Part shown: piece after piece, positions 54,501 through 63,464 of the stretch | How the letters are laid out: every line of letters begins with the position of its first letter | Numbering within the stretch: position 1 is the stretch's first letter | DNA from: Formicarius rufipectus | Lineage: Eukaryota > Chordata > Aves > Passeriformes > Formicariidae | Length of the DNA: 64,000 nt | Assembly (NCBI GenBank): GCA_013399695.1 | Contig: VXAU01003711.1 | Location: 1 to 64,000, forward strand | Reading direction: 5' to 3' | Position numbers and translations under genes: made by a program | The notes under the pieces: generated by a model | What the model saw: only the letters and a program-made list of their open reading frames with translations | Databases searched by the model: none | Told to the model about the DNA's origin: nothing

Positions 54501-56264
54501 AAGCCAGTCATCTTACTGGATGTTCATTTGGTACTCGGTAAGAGTGCATTCAGTTATACCACCAGCATCGTATCTCTTTCAAACAATCATTTTCTGTAAT
54601 CTTTCCCTTTCCTGGAGATGCTGAGTCAGCATTTCAACCAGTTCCTTGGGTAGCTTTTTGCCTGATAGGCCTTGAAAATAACACATTATCAAGATAAGAG
54701 CTAAAGGTAAATCCTTAGAAAAGTGGAGCATCTTGGATTCCCCCTCACCTATCTATTATTGTATTAATATTTTGCGAAAACCCTGCAGTTTGCAGGCATT
54801 TCTGTATCTGTGATGCCCAGTTCTGAAATCACAGGTACTCTTATGTACCTTTTCTTCTGTGTCAGATGGTTCCAGCTCATCTTTGGGTGATTTAAATGAT
54901 TTCCACCCCCCTGCTCCCACCATATTCATAACTGTTGATCTGGACGTGTTTTCTTGAGGAGGAGGAACAGGTTCAGCATTTGGCTGTGGTCTGTTATTAG
55001 CTAAAATCACACCAAAGCAAAGTGAAAATGTGGCTTGAGAAAGTTGAAAATGGTCACTCCAGTGAGCTTCTCTGATCCATAACTTTGGGTCTCTCTTGGC
55101 GCTTTGCTACATTTAAATGTGCTATAGATTCACTTCCCAGCCCGAGGTTATTCCCAGCTTCCCAGCGAATTTGCTGAGAGTGGGAAGCACAGCAGCAGCT
55201 GTTCCTTCATCGCTACATGTCATAGTACCTGATCCAAACTAAAAGCCAGCGGGAGAAGTTGTTTCTTTTGCCTTCAGATTGCTGCAGTATCCTTTGTGTT
55301 CTGCTGAACTGGTTGGGAGTTGCTCTGTAGTGGCAGTGTGTGAATCCCTGCTCCCGTGTTACATTCTGGAGAAACAGATGTGCAGTGTCAGAGCACGAGT
55401 GCTCACGTGGCCCCAGCCCTGTGCTCGTGCAAAGTCAAGGTCGCCGGCACTGATTGTGTTTACAGGCGCATTTATCTCAGGGCTGCTGTGAAAGCCACAC
55501 ACACATTAATGGTTCTGGGGTTGTACAAATCCTGCTGGCTGAAGGTGCTCTCACAGATTCAGAAAGTTAAAGGGATGCCACAATATCAATCAGAAAGCCT
55601 TGCAGTGAGCTTGAAAAATCTGATGGTGCCATCGACCAGGCTGGGTTTGGAGCTGCTAGAATTGCAGACTGCATGTGATATAAATGGCCTGAAGTAAAAC
55701 AAGTCATTAAAATAGAATATTAATGATCTAAGATGTTGTCAACACAAGAACCCTTTTAAATTTATGTCCTAAATAGTGATATGAAAGTAAGTTACAAGCG
55801 CTGACGATGGTAATAAAAGACTATATCCAGCCCCCAGTTCCTTTCACACCCACAGCCCCAAGATGCTGCTCTTCCTTTTCAACTCGTGCTCTTTGCTCTC
55901 AGTGCGGTTTAGGTCCTTATGTAAGCATGCTGGCCTCAGCTAACCTCCTCCCAATGTCCAAACATGTTTCTGTTGTGCCTTCTAGTACTTTACCTTTGTC
56001 GGATTTAAAATCTCACAGTGTAGATGCCAAAATCTAGAGGCTCCCTGAATTAAACTCAGTCTGTTCTAGGAATTGAGGGAGGCAGGATTAGAGGGGAGGA
56101 TTAGATCAGTAGGATTTTTGGCTGTAATGATACAGAACAAGGCTGTTGTTTCTGTTGTGTTGTATTTTGGTTACCTGAACATCAAAGTCATCTGAGTTCA
56201 TCTTTGTTTTGAATTGGCTTCTATTTTTGTTGCTCATAAACATTTCTTGATGTTTTTTTTTCAT
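42471..56264 (-). CDS. Spliced gene for an unrecognised ~279-residue protein with a four-cysteine knuckle (gene model)
   Basis: Gene model joined by hand from minus-strand exons at 56264-56175, 55173-55134, 55000-54849, 52604-52549, 51249-51123, 45226-45113, 44512-44432, 43576-43546, 42904-42836 and 42550-42471. Splice phases agree at every junction and the frame ends in TAA. The predicted product is about 279 residues: a Lys/Met-rich N-terminus, a Pro/Gln-rich stretch with PVPPPQE near residue 54, a KSFKSPKDELEPSD segment near 78-91, a basic Ser-rich part at 114-155, cysteines at about 168, 171, 190 and 192, and a helical C-terminus containing FEFIWANYLNKELQ. There is no visible signal peptide or membrane span, so a nuclear or cytosolic protein is likely. 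I do not recognise the family; the C-x2-C-x18-C-x-C knuckle is only loosely GATA-like. The joins are inference; the exons and splice signals are seen directly. Confidence 0.58.
42606..42627 (-). CDS. Possible 22-nt alternative exon that changes the C-terminus
   Basis: Strong acceptor (cacgtgcaccttccctttgcag) and strong donor (CACGCAG|gtgaga) flank only 22 bases. In phase 1 it reads ACPMLTR and leaves phase 2. That moves the terminal exon into its other open frame (EPTLLESHYGG...), ending with TGA. Splice sites are better than average for this gene, but so short an exon needs transcript evidence. Confidence 0.25.
42836..42904 (-). CDS. Coding exon 9, 69 nt (phase 1-1), aromatic/charged helix
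   Basis: Both splice sites are strong (tccattgctcttgcag and GTTGCCG|gtgagt). The phase 1 frame reads FQQFEFIWANYLNKELQVEN followed by VA, a compact amphipathic segment rich in Phe, Glu and Asn that looks like a conserved helix. A second frame is also open but reads as Ser/Leu/Lys noise. The last base G joins GG of the terminal exon to give Gly. Confidence 0.65.
43308..43321 (+). repeat. Poly-A tract (~14 A)
   Basis: A-run in intron 8 of the minus-strand gene. It is not attached to any recognisable retroelement. Confidence 0.85.
43546..43576 (-). CDS. Coding exon 8, 31 nt (phase 0-1)
   Basis: A very good acceptor (cctctttactctaatcctcttcctag) and a fair donor (ACCT|gtgagc) enclose ten codons, SQKATASTDT, and one base. 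The leftover T joins TT of the next exon to give Phe. Its value is in phase: it converts the phase 0 end of exon 7 into the phase 1 start required by exon 9. Being short, it could still be a chance match. Confidence 0.42.
44432..44512 (-). CDS. Coding exon 7, 81 nt (phase 0-0), helical
   Basis: Encodes SLFSNKLKDQIEHVKDSAAY followed by EYLQLSG, a charged, helix-like segment; the other frames have stops. Two acceptor AGs lie 11 bases apart. The upstream one (exon from 44523) has the better pyrimidine context but needs phase 1, which exon 6 does not supply. The downstream one (exon from 44512) keeps phase 0, so I chose it. The donor GGA|gtaatt is weak. If splicing failed there, the frame would run seven more codons to a stop. 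Confidence 0.4.
44908..44924 (+). repeat. Poly-T tract (17 T)
   Basis: Homopolymer in intron 6 of the minus-strand gene, where it reads as poly-A. Confidence 0.9.
45113..45226 (-). CDS. Coding exon 6, 114 nt (phase 0-0): four-cysteine knuckle
   Basis: Acceptor ccaatttgtaccagcacag and donor TGTGTG|gtaaga bracket exactly 38 codons; both other frames contain stops. The exon holds the likely structural core: DPSCKMCRSDM then, 18 residues after the second Cys, YQCKCV. The pattern C-x2-C-x18-C-x-C (residues 168, 171, 190, 192 of the model) would suit one zinc ion. It is near, but not the same as, the GATA-type C-x2-C-x17/18-C-x2-C of GATA factors and p66/GATAD2 proteins. A zinc role is inferred from spacing only. 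Confidence 0.62.
46001..46057 (-). mobile_element. Short CR1 LINE 3' fragment in intron
   Basis: The + strand reads 'cgtagaatcatagggtagttaagcttggaaggggcctttaaaggtcacttagtcc' (split here only as a description), the reversed CR1 3' end. Only about 57 bases are recognisable. It sits in intron 5 of the gene, in the same orientation as the gene. Confidence 0.8.
46434..46492 (+). other. Antisense exon-like segment with very strong splice sites
   Basis: Acceptor ctcttccctcttgcctctcttgcag and donor GGGCAG|gtaagt are close to consensus and enclose 59 bases. Two of the three frames are open. It lies inside intron 5 of the minus-strand gene, on the opposite strand. It may be an exon of an antisense transcript, or a cryptic exon. 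Confidence 0.25.
51123..51249 (-). CDS. Coding exon 5, 127 nt (phase 2-0), basic Ser/Lys-rich
   Basis: The acceptor has the best pyrimidine tract seen here (13 T then atctcctccactccag). The open frame gives a basic segment with KQKRCKEVFLGSSSKAHLL and ASTSSRKT, possibly nuclear-localisation-like. The donor chosen, ATTCTT|gtgaga, is weak at the exon side but leaves phase 0, as the next exon needs. A second candidate donor, GGAAG|gtgaca (gt at 51064-51065), lies 58 bases further on and would leave phase 1. The frame stays open to TAA just after that site, so a shorter protein isoform ending here is also possible. Confidence 0.42.
52250..52400 (+). repeat. T/G-rich low-complexity block with (TTTG)4
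   Basis: A long stretch of gtttg, ggttttg and T runs, including (TTTG)4 near 52290-52306. On the minus strand it is A/C-rich. It lies between exon 5 and exon 4 of the gene. Confidence 0.8.
52549..52604 (-). CDS. Coding exon 4, 56 nt (phase 0-2)
   Basis: Both splice sites are strong: acceptor cttcctccatcttctgcttgttcaag and donor AACAG|gtaagg. It encodes KGPSTYAAAGQVILPSQN plus two bases (AG) of a split Ser codon. It follows the acidic end of exon 3 in frame, giving a continuous EEK-KGPS junction. No domain is recognisable; the composition suggests a flexible linker. Confidence 0.62.
52605..54848 (-). other. Intron 3 of the minus-strand gene (2.2 kb)
   Basis: Non-coding sequence between the acidic exon and the KGPSTY exon. 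I see no repeat family, RNA gene or extra exon in it. Confidence 0.45.
54849..55000 (-). CDS. Coding exon 3, 152 nt (phase 1-0): Pro/acidic region
   Basis: Acceptor tttggtgtgattttag and donor GAAAAG|gtacat flank a fully open 50-codon segment. The residues look like a real disordered or linker region: NNRPQPNAEPVPPPQE, then a Gly/Trp patch VGAGGWKSFKSP, then a strongly acidic end DELEPSDTEEK. The KSFKSPKDELEPSD stretch has SP and acidic phosphorylation-like context. This is one of the clearest exons in the window and the anchor for the gene model. Both neighbouring frames contain stops or read poorly. Confidence 0.7.
55134..55173 (-). CDS. Coding exon 2, 40 nt (phase 0-1)
   Basis: The acceptor is excellent (gctgctgtgcttcccactctcag). 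Thirteen codons reading QIRWEAGNNLGLG follow, then donor GGAA|gtgaat. The one leftover base (A) joins CT of the next exon to give Thr. Phase matches the start exon (0 out) and the next exon (1 in), which is the main reason to accept an exon this short. The intron to the next exon is only 133 bases (55133-55001). Confidence 0.5.
55390..55480. promoter_or_regulatory. GC-richer intronic block with clustered factor-type motifs
   Basis: Within the intron upstream of exon 2, this block stands out from AT-rich surroundings. It contains a CACGTG E-box (55404-55409), several CpGs around a tcgccggc core, a forkhead-type TGTTTAC (55457-55463) and a GATA-type TTATCT (55472-55477) close together. Motif matches are seen directly; enhancer function is a guess. 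Confidence 0.2.
55994..56044 (-). CDS. Optional 51-nt exon (phase 0-0)
   Basis: This short open segment has a very good donor (ACAAAG|gtaaag) and a mediocre acceptor (gtttaattcag). It would add 17 residues beginning GASRFWHL between the first coding exon and the next without changing the frame. It could be an alternative exon or chance; the acceptor lacks a clear pyrimidine tract, so I leave it out of the main model. Confidence 0.2.
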
Positions 56265-56286
56265 TTAGTGGAAGCAGCCTGTTGAA
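56175..56286 (-). CDS. First coding exon (5'UTR end plus start codon)
   Basis: Read on the minus strand, a strong pyrimidine-rich acceptor (ctccttactttcctccag) opens this exon. After 22 bases there is an in-frame TAA immediately followed by ATG (56264-56262), so translation has to begin in this exon or later. Thirty codons follow, rich in Lys, Asn and Met and ending NSDDFDVQ, then a CAG|gtaacc donor in phase 0. A later in-frame ATG (FMSNKN) is an alternative start. The acceptor means at least one untranslated exon lies further upstream, beyond 56.3 kb. A run of nine A after the first ATG makes the exact start less certain. Confidence 0.42.
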
Positions 56287-59200
56287 CTGGAGGAAAGTAA
56301 GGAGAGGTGATGGTTTCTCTCCTGTACCCTTAACAAATAGTCCCCACTAGGGCAGGGAAGGTGGCGTGGGCACAAGTCATAGCAGCAATGCAAAGCTGCA
56401 GAAGGAGACACTGAACAGGCCATGGCTGACAGGGATGGTTGCTGTGGATCTCAAACTGAAGTACACATGTCTCAAAAGATTCAACAGGACCTCTCCTCTT
56501 CCTCTGCTCGCTGCTGGGCTGAGGTCTGGGGAGGACCTGGAGACTTGAGTTCAGCAAACCCAAGGTTTTGCGCTCCCTCTGCTGGTGGCATTTCTGCTGG
56601 CTGGTGCCTGCTCTTCGTCCCTGAAGGAATGCTGAAATCAGTGGAACAATCTTGAATAAACAGGGAAGTAATAAAATTAGCATGACTCCTTTTTAGGATC
56701 CTTGAACACTAAGAAAAAAATCCTTGTTGACCATGCTGTGGAGGTGTGAGGCAGTAAGGAGATGCATTTCTTACACTTCTTTCTGGAAGGTCATTACTTG
56801 CCTTGGAAATGGTGACACAGAGAAAATCACATCAGCATAACTTGCACTTCACTATCTTTTGAATCTGGTGTGGAAGACTTGAACTATGACCAAGAATGAC
56901 TTCAATATTCTGCTTGCTTGCCATTAGATCTTCCTCCAGATTCAGTATTTCTCTTCTTGTTGTTGCCACCTCTTGTTACGACTTTAGTTTGCTGCTGCAC
57001 TCCTGAAGTGCTTCCTTGATTTTTTTTCCTTTTTTTTAAATAAACTTCCATCCTGTTTCTCACCTCAAACCGCCAGTGTCTTGATATCTCAACCTTGTAC
57101 TCACATTAGAGCCTCAGAAGGGCATCCAAAACCACTTTGCTTTCAGAATAGTTTTCTCTTTCTCAATGTTACATTTTCCATCTCTTCCTTTCTGACTTTG
57201 GATCCAGTGGATACTTCTCTAAGACAGTAGCTTCCAGGTTTGGGAAACAGCTTGTGTTTTTTCATTTACTAGGCTGAAATCAGAGTTCTGGCCAACACTG
57301 AGAGCAGCCCAGCTAGTGATGTGCATTTTACATGCTCGTGGGCCCAGGTTATTGTCAACCCCAGCCACATTCAACCCAAATGCCCTACTGCAAAAGGACT
57401 GCCTGACTGGGAAGCATTGTCACACTGTTTATGTCAAGGGAAGTCATTACTAGTGTTCAAGGAGTTTCTGAATTTTTCTCTCCGTTCTCATTTTTGCTCA
57501 TGCTACCTGCCTACACCTGGTAGTAATTTTTCCTAAACATTCTCACTTTCGAGTCTTCCCTAAAATTTCCACTTTGATAGCAGAGCTCTAAGCTGAAATA
57601 ACCTTTTTCTTTACTCTCAAACTGTTTCTGGTTCCCAGCTGATTTCTGTTACTCCTCTACCTGTGGTGACTTCGCAGCGTCTGATCGGAGGTTGTTGCCA
57701 GGTTCAGTGCCATGTAAAGCTACAGCAGGTCACAGCTTTCTAGAGCTGTGCTCTCATGTTTAGAAATAGCAGCAGCAAAGCAGACTAAGTTTGTCAGTGT
57801 GTGTGTCACCAAGGTCCTACCAGAGGGAGTGAAGGGTGGGCAGTGGTTGGGTCGGAGCACCTACACTGACTGGTATACTGCTGGAGATGGAAAATGTTAG
57901 CTCATCGCTTCTCTTTCATCTGCCACGGGACAGTGGGGAGTTACTGAGTCCATTCTAGGAGCTTTGTCCAGTCGAGTTTTCAAAGTTACAAGTAACTGAG
58001 CTTCTGTCATTTCCCCTGGGAAAGTATTCCTTACAAATACAATTCACTGTCAGGAAGTCATTCTAAAACTCTCCCTGATTTTTACTTTTTTTGGTGTCCT
58101 CCCACTAAATGGACTTAACACAAAGAGCCTATTTGAAGTGCTGCTTTTTTATTTTCCTGTAAAGACTGCTGTGGTTTCTAGTTAATGTTTGTACAAAACT
58201 GTGAGCTCTCTGGTTTAAAGGAGAATCACTGTATTCCCTGTGGTTGTGCTGATACTTTCACTCTTTTCCCTGAGGGTCTAGATGAGTTTCATGTGACTTT
58301 ATTAAATGAATATTAGTTATTGGGTGCCCTTCCCAAATATGTATTAAAAATCACTTGATTTTTAATTCAGGAGTATTTTACTGCTGAAAAAAACAGGATC
58401 TAAAAAGCCTAGTCTAAGTGATGTTTGTGCAGAAGTTTTGGGGTTCTCTTGATTCTTTGAATGGTGTTGTGAACCCAAAGGCAGCATGCACTGTTCTGTG
58501 TGTGTGTGGAGAAAGCAGCAGTCTGATTTCCCCATTGAATATAATCTAAGTGAAAAACAAACAGCATGAATGCAAATTTCTGCTAATAGAAGAGAGATTT
58601 AGTGTCCTTGAACTGTGCTGCAGAAAAGAAACTTAGGAAAAGACTTTTTACTTTGGTATAATTGCTTGCAAGCAGGGGCTGTTCCAGAGGGAGTTATTTT
58701 TAATGGTTAAGCTATACAACATGTTTTAAAATTGATTGTTTTGCATAATACATTGTTGAACCTGTGAATCTCTCTGACAGACCCAAGTGTTTACCTTTGT
58801 AGAAATCAGTCGAAACCAAAACAGTCAGTAGGAATAAACAATGGGATTTTTCAGAAGCACAGATCATTAATTGTTGGCAAATTCAAGGGCAGCTAAACAC
58901 CTCCTGGGATTTTTCTCTGTGTCATTGAAGGCATATTGAACAGGCTATAGCTTAACATACCAGAGCGCTCACCAGCAGCAAACACACTCAGATTGCTGGT
59001 TTTAACAAAAATGGACTAGCCTGATTCTTGTTTTACCACGGAGTGACTTAACAGCAGTCTTGTGTTTTATAAATGTCTACCATGGCTTTGATTTAGCACT
59101 GAATTTTTTGGTTAATAAAAGGAGACCAGGGGCCTTTAGGGATATCTACTTCTTGCATGGGGGAAATAATACGGAGAAATCTCCCCAGTTACAAAATTCA

Positions 59201-59598
59201 TAAACCTCTTCAGCAGAAGGCATTTCTAGTTGCTTACTCATGATGTAAGCTTATACATATCACATACAGGTTGTGGCTCACTGCTCAGTGCCCCTGAGTT
59301 ATACCTCTGCTGTTGGGTCATTTCCTGAGGTCCTGGTTTTTCTTTAAAGCTATGCCAGCACTGCTGTAATTTTCTGCAGCATAGCCTGGCTGGTAATGTT
59401 GCTTTGCCATTACTTTTGGTTACATACAAGGCCAGATTGTGGCATTCCAGATCAGTAAAACTTACTTGCTGTCTTTATATATCCTGAAGTACTGAAAGTT
59501 CTGCAGTTTTTTTAAATTCCTGTGCAGCAATTCAGAAACGAAAAATCAGAAATAAAGTGTGGGCTGGGATTTCAGTCAAGCATCCCTTCAAAGTCTCA
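56287..59598. other. Upstream of first coding exon, no coding exon seen
   Basis: Expected to hold an intron and perhaps an untranslated exon of the minus-strand gene. No CpG-rich promoter is visible and nothing else is recognised. Confidence 0.5.
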
Positions 59599-60310
59599 AC
59601 ATCACAGGATAATTTAGTAAGGGACTTCTAGAGGTCATCTGGTCCAACCCCCTTTTTGGAGCAGGCTGTCTTTGAAGTTGGCTGAGGTCACTGAGTTTTC
59701 AATACCTCCAAACTTGGAGATTTCACAGCCCCTCTGGGTCCCTGTTTCAGTGTTTGACTTCCCTCATGAGGAACAAGTTTTCATTATTTAGGGAGAGTCT
59801 TCATTTTTGGAACTTTTGTTTATTGTCACCTGTCCCATCAACGTCCAAGAAGGACTCCAGTTTTGTATTTTCTGTAGCTTGCTTTGAGGTACAGCAACAC
59901 TTCTGAGACCTTTCTTTTACCCTTTTCAACCAGTGCAGTGCCCTCTGCTTTTTCTTGTACATCGTAGGCTCCAGCCTCAGACCATCTTAGCATCCATCCA
60001 CTGGAACTGTTTCAGTTTGTCGATGCCTTTCTTGCACAGGAGGACCCCAAACAATGCCAGTGCTCCAGATGTGGTTTCTGAATTGGCAAAGAGAGGGGAA
60101 TAGTCCTTCCCTTGACCTGCTTGCTGCACGTGTGCTGATGTCAGCATGCAGTGAGCTTTCATTGCTGCAGGGACACACTGCTGACTCCTGCAGTGTGTTC
60201 ACCTCGCCAGTCAGTCCCCACTGCCAACACAGGGGAGTTATTTTATACCACGCTCAAGACTTGCATTTGTATTTATTGAACTTCATAATCCTCCTGTCAG
60301 CCTGTTTCTT
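59599..60310 (-). mobile_element. Older CR1 LINE fragment (~0.7 kb)
   Basis: Starts 'atcacaggataatttagtaaggg...aggtcatctggtccaacccc' and continues through recognisable CR1 ORF2-end sequence, such as 'ggaccccaaacaatgccagtgctccagatgtgg', to 'ttgaacttcataatcctcctgtcagcc'. It is the reverse complement of the element and more diverged than the 27-kb copy, with no long open frame. It lies 3.3 kb upstream of the gene's first coding exon. Confidence 0.88.
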
Positions 60311-63300
60311 CTGCCTCTGTGTGTGTGGGGAAGTAATGTGAGAGTGGGGTGGTTTATTAGGGGTGGTTACAACTCTATCCATATGGCAAAACTCTTTGTG
60401 GAGTCAAGACCCTCTGACTGACCAGAGCAGATGTTAAACTTGGTCAGATGTTTTCATCTCTGATTTGAACTGCATGGTAGTATTCTTGAGGTCCTTGCTC
60501 TAGATGTATAAATGCCTCAGGATCAAAGGGTGAATTTTTTTTCCACATACTTTTCAAGAAAAGGTCAAGGTACTGTAAGAGAATGGGTATTTCAGGCATT
60601 TCTTTCAGGCAGTTCTGTCCTGTGTGGTCAGTAAACCACATGAGCTCCCAGAAATTTGTTCTAGGTTCACTTACTCATGTGGATTTCACTAAGCATATTT
60701 GTTTCTTAATTAGCTTGATAAATTAATCAGAAGTTACGGTACAGAGCAAACTCTTAAGCTGAGTGGCAGGGTTTTAAGCAATGAGACTGGGTTTGCATTT
60801 AACAAAACTTCTTGGTGCTTTAGGTGCCCATGAATGTAACTGAGAGACTGATGTTTGTCACAACTTGAGGCTCAAACAGTGTACATGTATAAGCTCCACA
60901 GGCTCTTGGTGGTGTCACTGACCGTCACTGTACACAGGGCAAGCTGAGGCAGAAAGCAAGTGCTGCCTGCCTGTGGCCACAGAGGAGTTGTGGGTCACAT
61001 ATGACTCAGGTCATTTATACCTTTATCATCAGATCTGGCAGTGCTGCAGAGCTGCTCACTTGCTAAATCTCATTGTAGTAACACTTAAAACAAGTGATTA
61101 AAGAAGCATTAATGTCATCTATGTAGTGTGATTAGAGATTGTGGTCAGAAAATTGGTGAAATATAAAGCTTACTTATGAAATTTCCATGCACACCTGCTC
61201 TAATTTGTGTTCTGCTCTCAAAGCCCTAGGAATACTATAGGCAGTCCAGATGTAATTACTTGGGCATTTAGTCTATTCAGCTTCTTAGTAGATATGTATT
61301 ATATGTCCTTGGCAGTGGAAAATACAAGCTGAGACATCTCTTTCTCAGTTGAATAAAATGGTATAACAATTACCAGTGGCTCAATAAAGTCTTTGAATAA
61401 AGCTGTAGTCAATTTCTATTTCAAACACTCAGAGGGGTCATTATTGTACTTATAGGCCACTTTTAAAGTTGAACACATGCTGTGTTGTGCCCTTTTATGA
61501 TATATAAAGAAATATATGCTCCTCTAATTTTTCCTTTAGCCTTTTCTGCCTTGAGTACTTCCATATGTGGAGGATATTTTACAGTCATATGTGTCTGAGA
61601 GGGCAGCCAGTCTGGGAATGCACCTTCATAACATCTCCATCACCAGCTCTGGTGCTTGTTCCACTGTCTGATGAATTCTGACAAATTATTGCATCTGTGG
61701 GTTAAAATTATCTTGCAGAGACCCAAGAAATGTAATTTTTGTTTCTGGTCTGTCTCATCAAGTAACTGCCTGAACATTGGAGCCAGTGGAAAGGAAGGAG
61801 AAGACATGGGAACAAAAGGCAGGCTTTTAGGGGCAGCCTAATTATATTATCTGGCCCCCACAAAGTGATGGATTTATGGAAGTCCAGAACAGGAAAACTT
61901 GACAGTCAAGAGGGAAGAAAGGTTAGTGTCAGCCTGTGTTTGGATATTCTCACTTTACCTCAGAGAGCCAGTAGCTGGTACAGATTTTGGTCACTCATCC
62001 CACATTAGATACTGTCATTCAGATTAGCTGCAGCTGCTGAGATGGAGAAAGCATAATATATTGTAGTGATCCTGAATTCTTTATGGTGACCTCTCTGATG
62101 GAAAGGGCATATAACTGGTTTGTGGATGAAACTTACACACAACTTCCCATTGTGTTGCAGCCCCTCAGGTCCTTCCCCAATCCCGTTTCCATAGATCTCT
62201 CCCATTGCTCATAGATGTGTCCAGGACTCCACCATTCTTTTCAACATTTAAAATTTCATCACCTAATTCAGCATTAGGTAGTACAGAAGTGGAGGGAAAA
62301 GCTCAAATTTTATGATTCTGATCAAAGCTGACACACTCAGTTTACAGTGTTGTCTTTTGGTTTTTGTTGTTGTTTTTAATGATCCCACTTGTGCGGATCT
62401 TACCGCTTAGTAATGCATGAGAACGGTGATCCTGAGGAATTAACATCTTAATAAGCATGTGCTAATGAGCTGCTCTGGTCGATGATAGAAATGATTCTTG
62501 AGGGATCCATGCCTTTTGACTTGAAAGCAAATATGTTAATATCTGAGCAGGCACTAGGAAGTAAATTGCAATATTTGTTTTGTCTGTATAATGCTTCTTT
62601 TGTGCTGCAATTCTTATTGGACATTGTTGAAAGGATATAATTGGAGTAATATATTACAGGGCAATGGCAATAATAACTGAACTTCAATGTTTTTATGAAG
62701 TCACTTCTTTTTTTAATGCAGTTCATTGAGTGGTAAAAAGAGCTGGAAGTCTTGCATGGAATGCAAAGAAGTAAAATCCATCACTGTAAAAGACTTTCAG
62801 TATAATATTAATGTTGATACTTTAAAAATCACAACTCATCTTTCTCTTAATTCACTGTAGAATAAGGTCTCCTCAAGATAAGACTCAGCAGTGTTGTGGA
62901 GTTGGTATTTAAAGTATGTCCATCTGCATCTAAACGAGTAGCTCCAAGACAATCAGATTATGCAGTAGTTACTTTGGTGAGAATATCGTTTAAGTGGAAT
63001 GGAAACTTCATTTTGAGTCTAATATTAGACCCTGCTTTGGAAAATTCCTTTTAAATGATCACAAGCTGGGAATAGCAAAAGAATTTAACTTTTGACAGAC
63101 AGCATTCACCAAGAATTTGTTTTTAACTGCTTATGTTGGGTCCCTGGGAAAGCAGATGTGAAAAACTTACCAAAGTGAATTGACTTGACCTGATGCAATG
63201 TTTATATCAGTAGTTGATAAGTTTTCCTTCCTCGTCTAATTTGTTCGGGATATTTTCATTCTTTAAGCATGACTAAGTCTGGGTTGGAATAGTTTGAATG

Positions 63301-63394
63301 CTTGTTAGTCTAATAAACTGAATCTTAAAACATGCAGACATTATTGCCTATAAAGGGATCTAAGCAAAGTTGGACTATTTTAGTTGTAGTTATA

Positions 63395-63412
63395 TAACTA
63401 TATATATAGTTA
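63395..63412. repeat. 18-bp AT palindrome
   Basis: taactatatatatagtta is a perfect palindrome 16 bases before the left arm of the larger inverted repeat. Related tatagtta/taactata words recur on either side of it (63384-63427). Confidence 0.85.
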
Positions 63413-63428
63413 CATATAGTTATAAGAT

Positions 63429-63464
63429 ATGATACTTATCCCCACAGTTGGGGATAAGTATCAT
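63429..63464. repeat. Perfect 16-bp inverted repeat with 4-bp loop
   Basis: Arms atgatacttatcccca and tggggataagtatcat are exact reverse complements around a cagt loop, followed by a T-rich stretch. The stem is too short for a normal miRNA precursor. It may be a palindromic mutation or a small fold-back element. Confidence 0.9.

Noticed and set aside
63429..63464. Interpretation as a miRNA precursor or bacterial-type terminator
   Set aside because: The 16-bp stem and 4-base loop are too small for a standard pre-miRNA, and intrinsic terminators do not apply in a bird genome.
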